NCBI GenBank assembly: GCA_002105175.1
Contig: MCGE01000008.1
Location: forward strand, 1,674,001-1,738,000
From: Absidia repens
Taxonomy: Eukaryota; Mucoromycota; Mucoromycetes; Mucorales; Cunninghamellaceae
Reading direction: 5' to 3'
Length of the DNA stretch: 64,000 nt
Part shown: positions 10,311-22,542 of the stretch, one piece after another
Numbering within the stretch: position 1 is the stretch's first letter
Layout: the number at the start of each line of letters is the position of its first letter
The notes under the pieces: generated by a model
Databases searched by the model: none
Told to the model about the DNA's origin: nothing
The model's input: the letters and a program-made list of their open reading frames with translations, nothing else
Program-made: the position numbers and the translations under genes

Positions 10311-11447
10311 CTAGCATTTTGCATTGGAGTGTAACGAGAATGTGCCATCATTGATAATGCCTTCTGTGACCAGCTGCTCAAAGGACCAAACATCGGAATT
10401 GATTTTATTTTTCAGGGCCCAAAAGACAGCACCAGCAGCATTTCCTTGTTGATACACGGAGACTTGGGTATCCATAAACTGACGCAACCATTCATCCGAG
10501 CTAGAAACACCGGAAGCCAGCGACCATTCACCATAAAGCACGGGTAAGTGGAAATTGTTGTCACCAGAGCGCTTATCACAGACTTGATTCAATATCTCAG
10601 TTGGGTCATTCGAGGGTGGGAAATCCCAGTAGGGGTGAAGGTCAAGCACAGCGTTGGCAGGGGCAGGTAAAAAGTCGTTCCAGTACGCAGGACCACGGAA
10701 AGCATCATGAAAAATCATAGGCACTTTGAATGGCGATGCGGCAATAATGTCGTAGGCACGTTGGTAGTAATCACGGAGAAGAGCATATTGATCATCGCCA
10801 TCCGGACGAGGTTCGTTGGCCGATTCGATCGCTGCAATTTGGTTTTTCAATTTGGTGTCCAGTCCATTCATCCAATCCACAACTGCTTGCACTGTCTTGA
10901 TCCCGCGATCCACATTGGCAGAGGTGAAAAACCCGATCTCTCCAATACGTCCCGAGTGCGCTTCTCCGTTTTGCGAGCCAGGTAAGCCATGGAGGTCGAT
11001 AATAGCGTACATTTGGTAGGTCGCACAATAACCCAGGATGCGTTCGATTTGTGCCTTTTGTCCCTGGGTCACATAGGGTTCGCCTTGATCAGGAGTGATG
11101 AATGCCCAGTAGCCAACGGGAATCCGGATATGGTTCACCTTGATTGCCGCCAATGCCTTGAAATCGTCCTCAGTCACCCAGCTATCCCAGTGTTGCTTCA
11201 AAAGATCGGCCGCGTTCGCCACATTGGCACTCAGAGTCCATTCGTCTTGCGCATCGGAATTGGCCTGATCAAAGACTTCACTGCCCATCCACCGTTCCAA
11301 AACCAACCAGTTGCCAAGATTGGGACCAAACGCCTTTTGGGTCCAGTAATTCCATGCAGTGCCAGCTCGTTTATCCAGGACTGGATGTGCACGGATGATA
11401 TTCACCATCATCAATATAATTGACAATAAAAGGATCCACTGTTTCAT
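10311..11447 (-). CDS. Secreted exo-beta-1,3-glucanase (glycoside hydrolase family 5)
   Basis: Hydrolyses beta-1,3-glucan at the cell wall or outside the cell. Single exon, 378 aa. I start at MKQWILLLSIILMM because this gives a classical signal peptide ending near IIRA, followed by VLDKR, a likely Kex2-type site; the frame extends upstream to 11531 but that stretch is Lys/Phe filler. GH5_9 signatures in order: FGPNLGNWLVLERWM near the N-terminus, HIRIPVGYWAF, AIIDLHGLPGSQNG, ESANEPRPDG (Glu of NEP, the acid/base) and LYGEWSLA (Glu, the nucleophile), then GAVFWALKNK. Length is normal for this family. It ends in TAG at 10313-10311. The specific paralogue (exgA/EXG1-like) is not resolved. Confidence 0.92.
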   Translation of the reverse strand: MKQWILLLSIILMMVNIIRAHPVLDKRAGTAWNYWTQKAFGPNLGNWLVLERWMGSEVFDQANSDAQDEWTLSANVANAADLLKQHWDSWVTEDDFKALAAIKVNHIRIPVGYWAFITPDQGEPYVTQGQKAQIERILGYCATYQMYAIIDLHGLPGSQNGEAHSGRIGEIGFFTSANVDRGIKTVQAVVDWMNGLDTKLKNQIAAIESANEPRPDGDDQYALLRDYYQRAYDIIAASPFKVPMIFHDAFRGPAYWNDFLPAPANAVLDLHPYWDFPPSNDPTEILNQVCDKRSGDNNFHLPVLYGEWSLASGVSSSDEWLRQFMDTQVSVYQQGNAAGAVFWALKNKINSDVWSFEQLVTEGIINDGTFSLHSNAKC

Positions 11448-12545
11448 TTGTTTGTGTTTTTTTTTTTTAGGAACGTGAAGAAAAAAGGAAAGAAAAACAA
11501 ACAAATTCAGAATTACCCCTTTTTTATACATTGAGGAGATAGTGCCAACAATTGAACTCCCGACGCATTGCCCTTTTTTTTTTTGTTCTTTTTTGGCTCA
11601 AGACCCTTTGCGGGAAACTTCACCGGCAAAAGTACGATTACGGTTTTTGCTATTTTTGAATAAAAGGAAAAGGGAAAAAAAATAATATTCAGCGGTATTC
11701 TTATATAATGTTTAGTACATATCAAGACAAGGCACCCCTTTTTTCCTTTTCTTTTTTTTTTTTCGCCTCCACTTAATGATAAAATGCACACACCGCTCAC
11801 TCTGAAAGCGAAGAAAACCCCACTCCTTTTATCGAATGCACCCATTACCATATTCCAAGTGTCCATATCAACGCTATAGAATCATTATTTATCCCAGTTT
11901 TATGCATAGCATACAAATGCACGAATCCACATACACATCGTTAATCCCACTGCCGTTTCTTCCCATTTCCTCCCACGCACCCCTCAGTCCTCCGCAATTA
12001 CGGGCTACACAAAGATCACTACATACAAGTTGAATAATAACAGTGAGGGCATAGAATGTTACATCAATAATACCGACTGTGGGTTTTCCTACTATTAAGT
12101 AATATACCCTCTTCATCATTAAAGTTCCCCGGGATAATTCTTTTTCATTCCTCAGGGTCACTTTTTTTTTGTGTGTGAGGCACAAATATAAATATTAATG
12201 AAATATTCATTTGATGGAAGATGCATGATTTGCAATTATTTATGAATGAGTGTGACATTGGTGTGAGTTTTTTTAAAATAAAAAAGTCAAGACGGTTTTT
12301 ATTCTTTTATATACATATAACAAAAAGTAAATAATAATAATAATCAAATGAGTAGAATAAAAAATAACTAGAAGATGGAACGGGTTTGGATGTGACGAGA
12401 ATATAAATGTAAATGTAAAGGTGTAAAAAAGGAATGACAACAGTGGAGGGGAAAGTACATCTAATGGGTTGCTTCTATATATAATGCTAGTAAAAATAAA
12501 ATGAAAAGATGATGAAGGAGAGGGGAAATGGGTTATAAAACTAAA
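11448..12545. other. Intergenic: glucanase promoter and PA2G4 3' region
   Basis: Contains T/A runs near 11461, 11576 and 11755 and AT-rich trailer sequence. A minus-strand AATAAA-like signal lies near 12300. I see no supported gene; the short ORFs lack domains. Confidence 0.5.
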
Positions 12546-14161
12546 CTATTCCATGTCCATATCCATATCAGCATCTTGAGTCTAATAAAGAAGATAAAAA
12601 AAAAGGCAGTTGAGTAACAGTATTAAAAAATCGACTCTTTTCAAAAGATTTTTTTTTGTCTTACCTCAATACGTCTTTCACCAAAAGTAACATCCAAAGT
12701 AGGCAAACCCTTAGAGGCCTTGACTTGGTTGATGGAAGGAGAGCTAAGAAGTTGGGCAGCATTGGTAGGTTGGGGTATGCAGTATTGAGAGTGGACAAAA
12801 GGCAATCGTTGTGGAAGGGTGAGGCGTAAGGCTTCGCTAGGAGTGACCAAGACGGTTGATTTAAAGTGGGCGACCTTATCGGTATTTTGGGTGGATCGCA
12901 AAACGGGAAGAGAAGTGACAAGTTCATGGTTCAAAAGCGAGGCAAGACCCAATCGAGTTTGGCTGTTGGACATGGCGCGGGTGGCGAAAGGAAACACGGT
13001 GTGCTTTTCGTTGATTTCATTGAATGCAGCACGGGCAGCCTTCATCTTGAGGAGGTAGGACTTGTTGACATCACGTTGGTACACGAATGGTTTGTATTCT
13101 GATCCCTTTGTCTTGCCATTGCCGGTGGTCAAAATAATGCTGACTTGATACCCTTGGTTGGCTTGAATTTCAAAATCGTACTTTTCCAAATCCTGAACAA
13201 TCATGTCTTGAGGAAATCCATTTTCAATATCGTTGCCGCCACGGATGACGAATCGTTTGATGGTGGAGGAGTAGGTGTTTTCAACAGGTGTACATCGGAA
13301 GTAAGCGGCAATTTCACTGATCATTCTTGTGATTTCAGAAGCCTAGTTGAAGAAGATTTTGGGTTACTTACCAGTTTGGGAGTGTATATGTATATATGTA
13401 TATTTAACTTACCTTAACACCAGGCTTCATCATACGGATGGCAGCTTCACTTGCATAGTAAGTAGCACAGACAACATCGGCAGCTGGACCTGTGATAGGT
13501 TGGCTTAAATCCAAAGACACTACAGTTGTATGGGCAGCAGTAGCAAGGTAACCATCAATATGAGCACCCATTTCACTAAATTCCACATATAAATAAAGTA
13601 AACAGAGTCAGCTAAAGGCTCTCTTGTTAACAAGAACTACCATCAGTCCCAGTACTTACATTTTAACTACATCGCCAGCCTTCAAATGATAATCGTTATC
13701 CAAAAGGGGAGAAACGTGTTGAATAAGGTTGTTAACAGAGACACAAGTAGGGAAAGCAATACCACGTTCGGCGTTCTTGTATTCTTTCAAAGCCTATTCA
13801 AGGAAAGGAAGAAATTCATCAATACGTATTATCAAGCCATATTTCTCTTTCAATATATCATACCATAGCTTCAATGAGATCATCACCATATTGACAGAGA
13901 TCGCAGACAGAGACACCAGGGGACACCTTGCTAATGACTTCAGGAAGGATAGCTAGTATGATGCAAAAAAGAAGAATTTCAGTAAAAGATATAAGAAAAA
14001 GCATAGATCGTAAAAACTAAGGGGGAGGCGAGGAAATCACACTTACAGTTGACGACATCAGCAGCATGTTTGTATTTGCCAATGACGGCGGCACTTGACA
14101 AATCGTTGTCAGATTCGAATTTGGAAGGAGGGTAGCTTTGAGTAATTTCCATACCAGACAT
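12546..14161 (-). CDS. PA2G4/Ebp1-like protein (Cdb4 family, methionine-aminopeptidase fold)
   Basis: Member of the PA2G4/Ebp1 family, an inactive M24 aminopeptidase fold linked to ribosome biogenesis and translation. Six exons, my junctions: 14161-14047, 13952-13864, 13793-13660, 13575-13413, 13342-12665, 12581-12546; all GT-AG, joined length 1215 nt, 404 aa. The spliced protein has VIGKYKHAADVVN, then VSPGVSVCDLCQYGDDLI, ERGIAFPTCVSVNN, VVKIEMGAHIDGYLATAAHT and the C-terminal Ebp1 region (VNKSYLLKMKAARAAF, NEKHTVFPFATRA, TLDVTFGERRIE). The tail TQDADMDMDME is acidic and encoded by a separate 36-nt exon. Length is typical (about 390-400 aa). Identification is strong; the precise cellular role here is inferred. 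Confidence 0.93.
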
Positions 14162-14785
14162 GATGTTAATAGAGTATAAAGACTGACAAGTGGGGGAGAA
14201 AAAAAAAAAAAAAAAAAAAAGAAAGGTGAATCTTTTTTTTTTCTTTCTGCGCTTTACCTTTCAAGCCACCCGAAATGCCTCCTAAATTGAAATTCCGCTA
14301 TTTTTTTTCCTGCTCGTTTCTCTTCAAAAAAAAAAATGCAACCTTCACAGTCCTTTCCCCCGTCATAGTCTGATGTAGTTTCAACCGAGCCAACCAAAAG
14401 CTTAGTAATCTCCTTCTTGACTATATTTTGTACCATTCACCATTAGATACCAACAGAATATTCAGCCCTGAGTATATTTTGATTACGTAACTTTTGGGTA
14501 AAATGTCATATTTATGCATAAAAAGATACTAGGAAATTCATCAATATGACTAACATGGTATGGTTTTTCTAAGGGTTAATATGATTGAAATCGCCATGTG
14601 CCAATTGGAGTATTATGTTGTGAACGAGCATGCCAAAAGTATCAAACGTAAGTTAAAAAAATAATAAAGTCACATTCAGCCTTACTTAATCAACTCGATA
14701 GCACAGTAAGGAGGCGATGGTCTTTCAAAATGCCGGCTATACAATTTAAAAGGAAGGTGACATTATATATTACACTTTTTATAGA
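14162..14785. other. Intergenic, divergent promoter region
   Basis: Includes an A20 run at 14201 and a CT/TTT tract before the PA2G4 start. An ORF fragment starting at 14560 or 14581 ends in a plausible donor (GTAAGT at 14646), but its frame does not continue across the next acceptor. It is at best a leader exon. Confidence 0.4.
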
Positions 14786-15744
14786 ATGGATGGTGTCGAT
14801 GAACTTTTGCTCGACTACATGCATTGTATGACTTGGGTGGTTTCTAAAGGCGCAAAAGTAGGTATTGTGCTTCTCTTTTTCTTTTTTCTTATTCAGGTGT
14901 GATCTTCTTACTTTATTTTTCTCCTTCTTCTAGAGTGATCATGGCAACGATTCCGCACACACAAAACGTAAATATATCGACTATAATATCAAATGGACAA
15001 GTAAGGAAGTTATTCAATGAAGCAAAAAAAAAAAAGAAAAAAAAAAAAAGAAAGGGTTACACTATATTAATGGGATTGTTGGGTTAATTTTTCATATCTC
15101 GAATAATTATCGTTTTATTCCTATTATAGATTGCAAACAAAGTGATAATAATCTTGACAAGGCGAATGCTTTTTATTTATGGCAACGCACATGTACATTG
15201 ATGAATGGGCGAAAAATAGTGGGGACAACTTTTATCCGTGGCAGCGGCGTCCTGATGGACTTGATACTATCTCCCACACATATATTTTTTCTATCCACAG
15301 TACTGTACAGTACAGTAGCTTTCGAATAGATGAAGATACTTTACTTACTTGGCCCGTGGGAATATGATGATGGACCTATCATTTCTATTATGATACACTT
15401 ATTGGAAGGTGATCAGGGATTCTCATCTGTGGAACATGCGTGTACTACTTGGATGTCAAAATTAACAATAGATCAGCAAACACCAAGCCTCCCTTATCAG
15501 TTCCTTACTAGGTAGCGGTCAGCATTTTTTATTTTTATTTTTTATTTCGGAGGTGTCCCAGACTCGGAATGGTGATGATGGCTGCTCTGAAACGACGGGA
15601 ACTGGGATCTTTTATGATGATGGGACGACAATATCCGTTCTTCTTCCATTGGATGGTATCTCACGAAAATGGGGTTTGGAAAATATCATCCGTCTTTTTA
15701 TTGGCTTAGTTATTTTTTTTATTTGTTGGGTGTTATTAGAGTAG
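14786..15744 (+). CDS. Possible spliced hypothetical gene, model uncertain
   Basis: Coding-like pieces separated by plausible short introns. The first starts MDGVDELLLDYMHC after the acceptor TTTTTATAG (14784) and ends before GTAGGT near 14858. The second (SDHGNDSAHTKRKYID) lies between CTTCTAG 14935 and GTAAGG near 15000. The third (NCKQSDNNLDKANAFYLWQR) follows ATTATAG 15129. A further piece follows CGAATAG at 15329 (MKILYLLGPWEYDDGP). The last part reads either GRQYPFFFHWMVSHENG, or in another frame a hydrophobic tail IIRLFIGLVIFFICWVLL ending at 15744. I recognise no family and could not choose between the last frames. It could be a decayed gene. Confidence 0.3.
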
Positions 15745-16016
15745 TTGTTGGGCTTATTTTTTTATGCATACAAAATAAAGGAAATTTACCTAAAATGAAT
15801 AATGTCTTTGTGTGTGAGCGCTAGATAGAAAATTCCCTTCTAAATAAAAACCCGCTGGGTTTCAAATTGGCATGTCTTCGCGGCCGATCATTTTTCCCCA
15901 TATACAGCATATCAAATAAAAACTTCAGTCTTTTTTATTTTGTTCTTTTTCTTTTTCTTTTATTTTCTCATTTTATTATTTACACACTAAATCTTTTTGA
16001 ACTAGTTTACGTAACA

Positions 16017-17019
16017 ATGCTTCACTCTATTGAATCTCCTCCTTCTCCTACTCCAGGCTGCAATGTCGAACATGAGAAGTTTGATCCCTCAGACACGACA
16101 CTAGATCTACTTCTCAAGAAGAACCATGCTTGGGCCAAGAATGTCACTGATCAAGATCCTGACTTTTTTAAAACAATGGCGCTTGGTCAAACACCAAAGA
16201 TTCTTTGGATTGGTAATGAATAACTATGTGCTGTGTTCTTATTGCGATAGTAAACCTAACTAAATTTCTTTTTATTTGTCGTTCGTAGGCTGCTCTGATA
16301 GCCGTGTTCCTGCCAACCAAGTGTTGCAATTAGGTCCTGGGGAAATCTTTGTCCATCGAAATATTGCCAATGTGGTCTCACATACTGATATGAGCTGTTT
16401 ATCTGTTTTGCAGTATTCTATCGAAGTCCTCAAGGTGGAGCATGTGATTGTTTGTGGTAAGGTCATTGCTTAGCTTTTCTTTTGATCATGTAGAAAGAAA
16501 AAAAAATCTCACCACATGATTCTTCTTCTTTGTTGTTATTCAACAGGTCATTACAATTGCGGTGGTGTGGCAGCTGCTTATAGTAGAAAGCAAGCTGGGT
16601 TGATTGATAATTGGCTTCGGAGTATCAAGGACGTATATAGTCGTAAGTAATGACTGGAGAATGGAGGGGGAGAGCATGAAACTGAATCAAAGTTTAACCT
16701 TTTTTATGTTACAGTCAACGAAGAAGATGTCAACAAAGAACACGATGAAACTCAACGACTACGACGACTTGTTGAACACAATGCAATCCACTCTGCTCAA
16801 AATGTTTGCTACTCAACCATCATTCAGGATGCGTGGAAGCGTGGTCAAAAGCTCACAGTACATGCATGGGTCCATGATATTGCTGATGGGTAAGAAGACC
16901 TACTGATGTAATGATGAGCATGATTAATGATTATATATTGTTATATTTATAGCATGGCCCGAAAATTGAACTTCCAGGCAAGCTGTCCGGATGACATGGA
17001 ATCTATTTACATTATGTAG
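16017..17019 (+). CDS. Beta-class carbonic anhydrase
   Basis: Zinc enzyme for CO2 hydration to bicarbonate. Five exons: 16017-16212, 16289-16456, 16547-16642, 16715-16889, 16953-17019, joined 702 nt, 233 aa. Zinc and catalytic motifs are CSDSR (start of exon 2; Cys ligand and Asp-Arg dyad) and HYNCGG (start of exon 3; His and Cys ligands). Other family blocks are [50 protein letters not shown] and [13 protein letters not shown]. No N-terminal targeting peptide is obvious, so a cytosolic form is likely. An AATAAA follows at 17094. Length is normal for fungal beta-CAs. Confidence 0.96.
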
Positions 17020-19257
17020 TTACTCTGATCATATTGAATTGTAGTATAGAATGATTATCACATTGTGTACTTTTATTATTTATCTCTTTACCCAAATAAA
17101 TATATCATACCACTTATCATATTATCTCTTATTTTATTTGACTCTGGTGAAAGGGTAAAAGGGCATGAAGTGATTGATGAACTATAAATGGATATTAGTG
17201 ATATTGGCAATTGCAGATTGTTGACGATGAACATCATGTCATAGAAGGAAGGATATAGGATGATCACTTGAATTCTAGCACTTGATGCATTTGCCTGCAC
17301 TCCTTATTATGAAAAGTCGAAAATTACCCTTGTTGATTGTCTGTGCTCTCCTTCTTCTAAGAAATAATAATAATAAAAAATATGGTGCATGAATTTTGGT
17401 TCCTGAAAAGAGGGGTCTTTTTTTTTCACTCTCTCTAATTTTGAAACGCCGCTTCTTGCCATTGTCATTTTCATCAACTTACATGGCGGGAGTGGTGCTT
17501 TTTTATTTATTTATTTATTGTGATGATAATAATGATAGGATTATGCTTTGTTTTAGGTAATTATAGAAAAAAGGAAAACAAGACGATCTGCGTGACAACA
17601 TTGCTTTCTTTCTTGAAAAAAAAAAAAGAAATCCTAAGAAGTAACCCAGTTTATTGACGTCGATCACAATCCTTTTCCTTTTTAATTCCTTACCTCCTCC
17701 ATCCCGCTTTTATTATTTCCCCTCCTTCTTTCTTTCGTTCCTAGCTTTCTGTAGATGAATTTCCAATAAAGAATGGAGGGGTGGTTTTTTTTTCATGTAC
17801 GTATTCAAAATACTGAAATGGGTGCACAGAAGGTATAAGGGATGTATATATGTGTAGTTAAACATACTTTGATCAGGAGAAAGGCTGAAAAACTGATGGC
17901 ATATATGGATGATAGGAGCGAGAAAAAAAGGAGTAAGCAAGAACAAAAGGCTTATAATCAAGTAACTGCAAACGAACTACATGCTCATGTGAGTTTTGTA
18001 TGGTAGTTGTATCGAGATATATGAATAAAACATTAAAATTTTAGCATGGTAGGGGAATCGGGGTTGAGGGAACCAAGTTTAAATGAAGGTCTTTTTTCAA
18101 GCAATTATGGAGAAAATCTAGTTTTCCTTTTTTTTTAAAAAAAAACCCGACTCCGATCATTACTGCTCTCCTCTTGTGGTATTTTTTTTTGCCTATCATT
18201 ACTTGGTTGATCCACTCTTCCTCCTGGTGAACATAAAAGGAGATGCAAGTGGTTTGTGCGCGGGCGGAGTTATAATATATCACCAGGACACTAATGAATA
18301 GAGATTCCCTGCACAGTAAAACATCCCACTCAAGATATCCATAAATCCACTACAAGAGCGCGCATATTATATTATGAATGTCCCTTTAGTATGCCTATAA
18401 ATCGGAGAAATAGGTATATCTTGGTATTTTTACTAGTGGTTTCCATTTTATATGACAGAATAGGGAAATTATGCACATCATTCATTTCAGTTGATTTGTA
18501 TCATTCATAATACACGCCACCAGAAGCACTATAATATTCTTTAAATTATAATATTGAAGTGCTTACTATTTTTATGACGTATGGAAACAATAAAACCCCA
18601 ACCCGATCGTCATATGTATTTAATCCAAGTGATAGTTTCAGTAATTTACACTCTTCTAATTGTGATATCATACACGCAACGCATATTAACAGATTCACTT
18701 ACTTATTTTTCTCCTGTCCCTACGAATCCAAAAGATGCTAGCTTGTATATATTTTAGAGACATAGAGAAGGATATATATGTGTGTTATGTGCATGTATAC
18801 CATGGTCTACATAAGCTTTACAGCAAAATATATAGGTGTCATGCTTTTTTTTTCTCCCTTTCACTTTCAATCAAGCTCCCCCTTATCCCTTTTTCTCCAG
18901 GAAAGGCAACAAATAGCTCCTTAATAGGCCATAATCATGCACACTATCTCGATGGATATAAATAAGTGGTGCAATTTTTTAATTTTTCCCTCTCTTTCTC
19001 TTTCTCTACTTTTCTTTTCTTTTTTCTCTTTATTTATTTATTTACTTGTAAACTATTAAAATATCCATTTCAGGTACCTCTTTCTCTTTGTATTTTTTGC
19101 ATAAAATCCAATCTTGTGTTTTAAGCTCCGCCCTATTTTTTTATTTGACAATTTTTTTATTTTTCTTTTTTTTCCTCCTCTTTCTCTTTCTTTTTACTTA
19201 AAGCCAACAACACCGTTTCCTCTTGTACACGTTAGCGAAAACAAATATTTAAAAAAA
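17020..19257. other. Intergenic DNA, no gene recognised
   Basis: AT-rich sequence with many T/C runs. The region 18980-19250 is strongly CT-rich and probably the leader/promoter of the C2H2 gene that follows. ORFs here (for example 17713-17961 and 18041-18283 on minus) show no domain or coding bias. Confidence 0.5.
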
Positions 19258-19335
19258 GTAAGTTGCATTATAAGCAATTAGGAGAGGGAAAAAGAATACT
19301 GTGATGCCTAATAATATTTTTGGTCATGCCAATAG

Positions 19336-19693
19336 ATGGATATTCTCGAATTGATACACATTGAATCCCAACAAAGTCAAAACAAACCTCACCCATGCAC
19401 TATAGATAAGTGTACAAAAGCCTTTGGTAAGCAGTTCACAAAACATTGTAAACAATCTGCAACATTTTGTTCATACCCTCTTCTATTCTTTTTTCATAGG
19501 ACGGCGATCCGACCTCGTAAGACATATCCGAATTCATACAAACGAAAGGTAACGCAAATAATAATCAAGTTTATTAAATTGGGCAACTAAAGTTTTATTA
19601 TAGACCTTACAAATGCGATCAAGCAGGATGTGGAAAAAGTTTCATTCAGGTAGATGTCAATATATTTTAAGAACAACCGATCAAATAAGCTGA

Positions 19694-19726
<33 letters not shown>

Positions 19727-20694
19727 GAATGATAGCGATCAGCATTGAAGGTACATGCTCGGACACACTCAGGCGAGCGCCCTCATGCATGTGAGGTGGA
19801 AGGATGTAGAAAAAGCTTTAGTGATAGCAGTTCATTGGCAAGACATAGGTATAGTAGATGATCCTCTTTCACCCCCTTTTTTCCCGCCATCCCAAACCTG
19901 ACATTGAATGCATGACACTCATATTTTGATTTTGTAGACGGATCCACACTGGCAAACGGCCCTATCAATGTCGAATTATTGGATGCGAAAAGCGATTTGC
20001 ACGGAAAACCATCTTGACCACCCATTACAAAGTAGCTCATGATACGACCAGCAAACAACGGACTGTTTTGCAATGGCGACCTTTGAATGAACAACATGAT
20101 AAATGGTCTTCTTCGTCTTTTTCATCATCAACTTCTCCTCCTCTGACTTCATCATTTACTTCACGGATGGTTTTACCTTTGACTTTGTGCAATAGCAACT
20201 TGGATTCTCAGTCGTCATTCCGCCAAAACGATCAACATAATCGGAATCCATCTTTTGATAACAACACAATGCCATCCAACACCCCTCAAGCACCACTTTG
20301 CCTCTCCACGACAGCAACCATGCATCCTTCTTCTTTACCGGAATTATCACCCTCCCTTTTATCCTATCCAACTTCTCCAGAATCCACCTCCACCTGCCAT
20401 GATCTGCCGTCTCCTTCCTCCTTCTCTCCTTTGGATCATCATCACCATCAGCAACAACAACAGCAACAAACGTGTGATAAACGGGACAGTTTCCTAATCA
20501 GTAACAGTGCCAACGTGCATATGGATGATGCCACTTGCTATCGTTATTACCCTCATCATCGAAATGATTCTATAACTTCTTCGTTACCACGACTTGACGC
20601 ACTAGAACCATTTTTCACCATGTCTACGAACGATGATTACCGATCCCGATCTTCTTCTTTCTCCTCGTCCTCCTGTTCATCTCTTTCGAACTAG
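19336..20694 (+). CDS. C2H2 zinc-finger transcription factor, four fingers
   Basis: Probable sequence-specific DNA-binding regulator. Five exons: 19336-19426, 19500-19548, 19604-19649, 19736-19848, 19938-20694; joined 1056 nt, 351 aa. Four TFIIIA/GLI-like C-x4-C fingers follow each other: [63 protein letters not shown] and [21 protein letters not shown], joined by H-T-x-E/K-R-P linkers. Every intron interrupts a finger or the link beside it. The C-terminal 200 residues are Ser/Pro/His/Gln-rich with no domain. A GTAAGT at 19258 and an AG at 19334-19335 directly before the ATG suggest a 5' UTR intron. The target genes are unknown. Confidence 0.9.
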
Positions 20695-21409
20695 GTTTCT
20701 TCTCTCTCCACTCCTCTCCTCCCTTTTATTCTTTACAACTTACGACTTCCTCATTTCGTTTTTGGTTTTTCTCTTCAATTTATGAACTCTTTTTTTTGTT
20801 TTTTTTTTTTCTATGTTATGCAAAATTCCTCTTTATTTTATTTTACATTTTACTATGATCCCTCTCTACCTCCTCCTTCTCCCCTTACTTTTTTTTGGAT
20901 TTTCTGTATGCTTCTATGACCTAGCTAGTTTTCCTTATTGCATTTGTATATATTTATATATTTTACCGATATCCCTTATTTTATTTGTTCGCCGTATTTT
21001 TTTTTATTACAATAAACATATTTTTTTATCCTCAATACACACTTTTTACTTTTTATTGTTGTCTTTCCAGGGGTATAGGATTAATATTTAGTTGTTGGGG
21101 GGGGTCAGGGGGGAGCTCCGAAAAAAATACGGGCATCTGGTTAACGAAAAGTACCGCATAATGACTTTGGTCTCCTATATTGAATCCACTGCTGGTTTAT
21201 GGAACTTTTTTTTTGAAATTGATAAGACTTTTGGGGGGTTGGAGGATGATTTGGGCGGATCAGTTGTATCGACTTGGGCATCGTCGGCAAAAGACAACAG
21301 GGGCCGTTCCTAGTTGGCTGGATACGTTTAGTGCGGGGATTAAATCATAGAGAGAGGGAAAATGATTTCAGCTGCGTTTTCTATTTTTTTATTTTTATTA
21401 CACATAAAA
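20695..21409. other. Intergenic
   Basis: CT-rich trailer followed by a G-rich patch (about 21096-21115) and a 73-codon ORF (21092-21313) with no recognised family. No supported gene. Confidence 0.4.
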
Positions 21410-21751
21410 ATGGTGAAAACTAGACCTTACGATCGCAACATGATGGTAGACAAGACTTTCAGGCAACCTGGTAAACGACGAAGGCTAAAAGAACGCAGAT
21501 GCAATATTTGCAATCAAAATTTCAGTCGTCCTATTAACCTGAAAGATCATCTCAAGACTCTCAAGCATCAGCAAAATGTATCTGACATGCGTTTACAAGC
21601 AGACGCGTCTATGACCACCACCAACACCACTCACTCCTCTTTTGGTTACGATCCTCCTTCCTTCGGCAACAATCCTCCTCTCCACAATGACGCTTCTCCT
21701 GGCAGCGATTCCCTTGTTGACGGTGACGATCCGCGCAAGCCTATACGGTAG
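21410..21751 (+). CDS. Small single C2H2-finger protein
   Basis: 113 aa if started at MVKTRPYDRN (21410); the frame also extends to an upstream ATG at 21362 with a hydrophobic stretch that I consider leader sequence. One finger is visible: CNICNQNFSRPINLKDHLKTLKH pattern, C-x2-C-x12-H-x5-H, preceded by a basic PGKRRRLKERR segment. The C-terminal half is Thr/Asn/Pro/Asp-rich. The reading frame stops at 21751 (TAG). It may be one exon of a longer gene that includes the coding-like pieces at 21902-22240, but I found no junction that keeps frame cleanly. Confidence 0.5.
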   Translation: MVKTRPYDRNMMVDKTFRQPGKRRRLKERRCNICNQNFSRPINLKDHLKTLKHQQNVSDMRLQADASMTTTNTTHSSFGYDPPSFGNNPPLHNDASPGSDSLVDGDDPRKPIR

Positions 21752-21901
21752 ATGAGTTGACAGGACATTTATCATGATAAGCTAGGTTCTAGGTATCTAT
21801 CAATCCATGATGACGATATGATATCTCGGCGTGAAAGTGAAGGTAACTGTGTTTAGTATATGGTCAAAAGCTTCTATTAGAAATCTCACTGACGTGGCTA
21901 G

Positions 21902-22240
21902 TATTGCAGCCTGGTATCATTAATCAAATTGGCAATCTACTTATACTTGGTAAGTCTTTATATATAAATCTACAGTCGAATTTTATTTCTCACTCTTTAT
22001 TTTTTGTTAGATAAAGCCTTTCAGTGGCCATCCGAATACAAGACGAAACAATGCATTTTCTCCACACACCCAATTCGGCCCGATTTACGCGATATGCGTG
22101 TCCATGACTGTGCCCTCTTTACTTCAGATGAATACGCCGAATGTGTTATTTATCTAGCTATCCGTTACAACAGTACTTTTATTTCATATCGTCATCTGAA
22201 GATACTTGCACTTTGGTTCCAATTGGCCCTCTTCATGTAG
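21902..22240 (+). CDS. Hypothetical spliced exons, 3' part of an unknown gene
   Basis: Two exons join well: 21902-21949 (VLQPGIINQIGNLLIL) after the acceptor GGCTAG, and 22011-22240 (DKAFQWPSEYKTKQC ... FQLALFM, stop TAG). The intron is 61 nt with GTAAGT and TTGTTAG. An in-frame piece upstream (about 21770-21846, ending before GTAACT) could be a further exon. No family recognised and no start codon assigned; possibly connected to the zinc-finger ORF just upstream. Confidence 0.35.
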
Positions 22241-22542
22241 TTAGTTTTTTTTGGGTTTTTTTTTTATTGACATGGAATAGTTATGTTAGTAGTCTGTATA
22301 GATTTTAGTTATAGGTTGCATTATCAATAAAAATCATTTTTCATACATTGCATGTCTATTTTGTTTTCCTTTTTCTTTGTCAAGCCCTGAATTTCATTCA
22401 CCTATCATAACCCCCTCTCTCAAATAAAAATCAATTGACAAATAAGGCGACTTCCTTGAATTTTTTTCAAACCACGACATTGTTTTTTTTTTCTTTGAAG
22501 GGCGACATGATTTTGGAAAAATGCAACATCTAACTCTCTGGA

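Noticed and set aside
14560..14645. Short ORF (MIEIAMCQLEYYVV) as first exon of the hypothetical gene at 14.8-15.7 kb
   Set aside because: Joining its donor at 14646 to the acceptor at 14784 shifts frame and gives an early stop, so it is not used as coding sequence.
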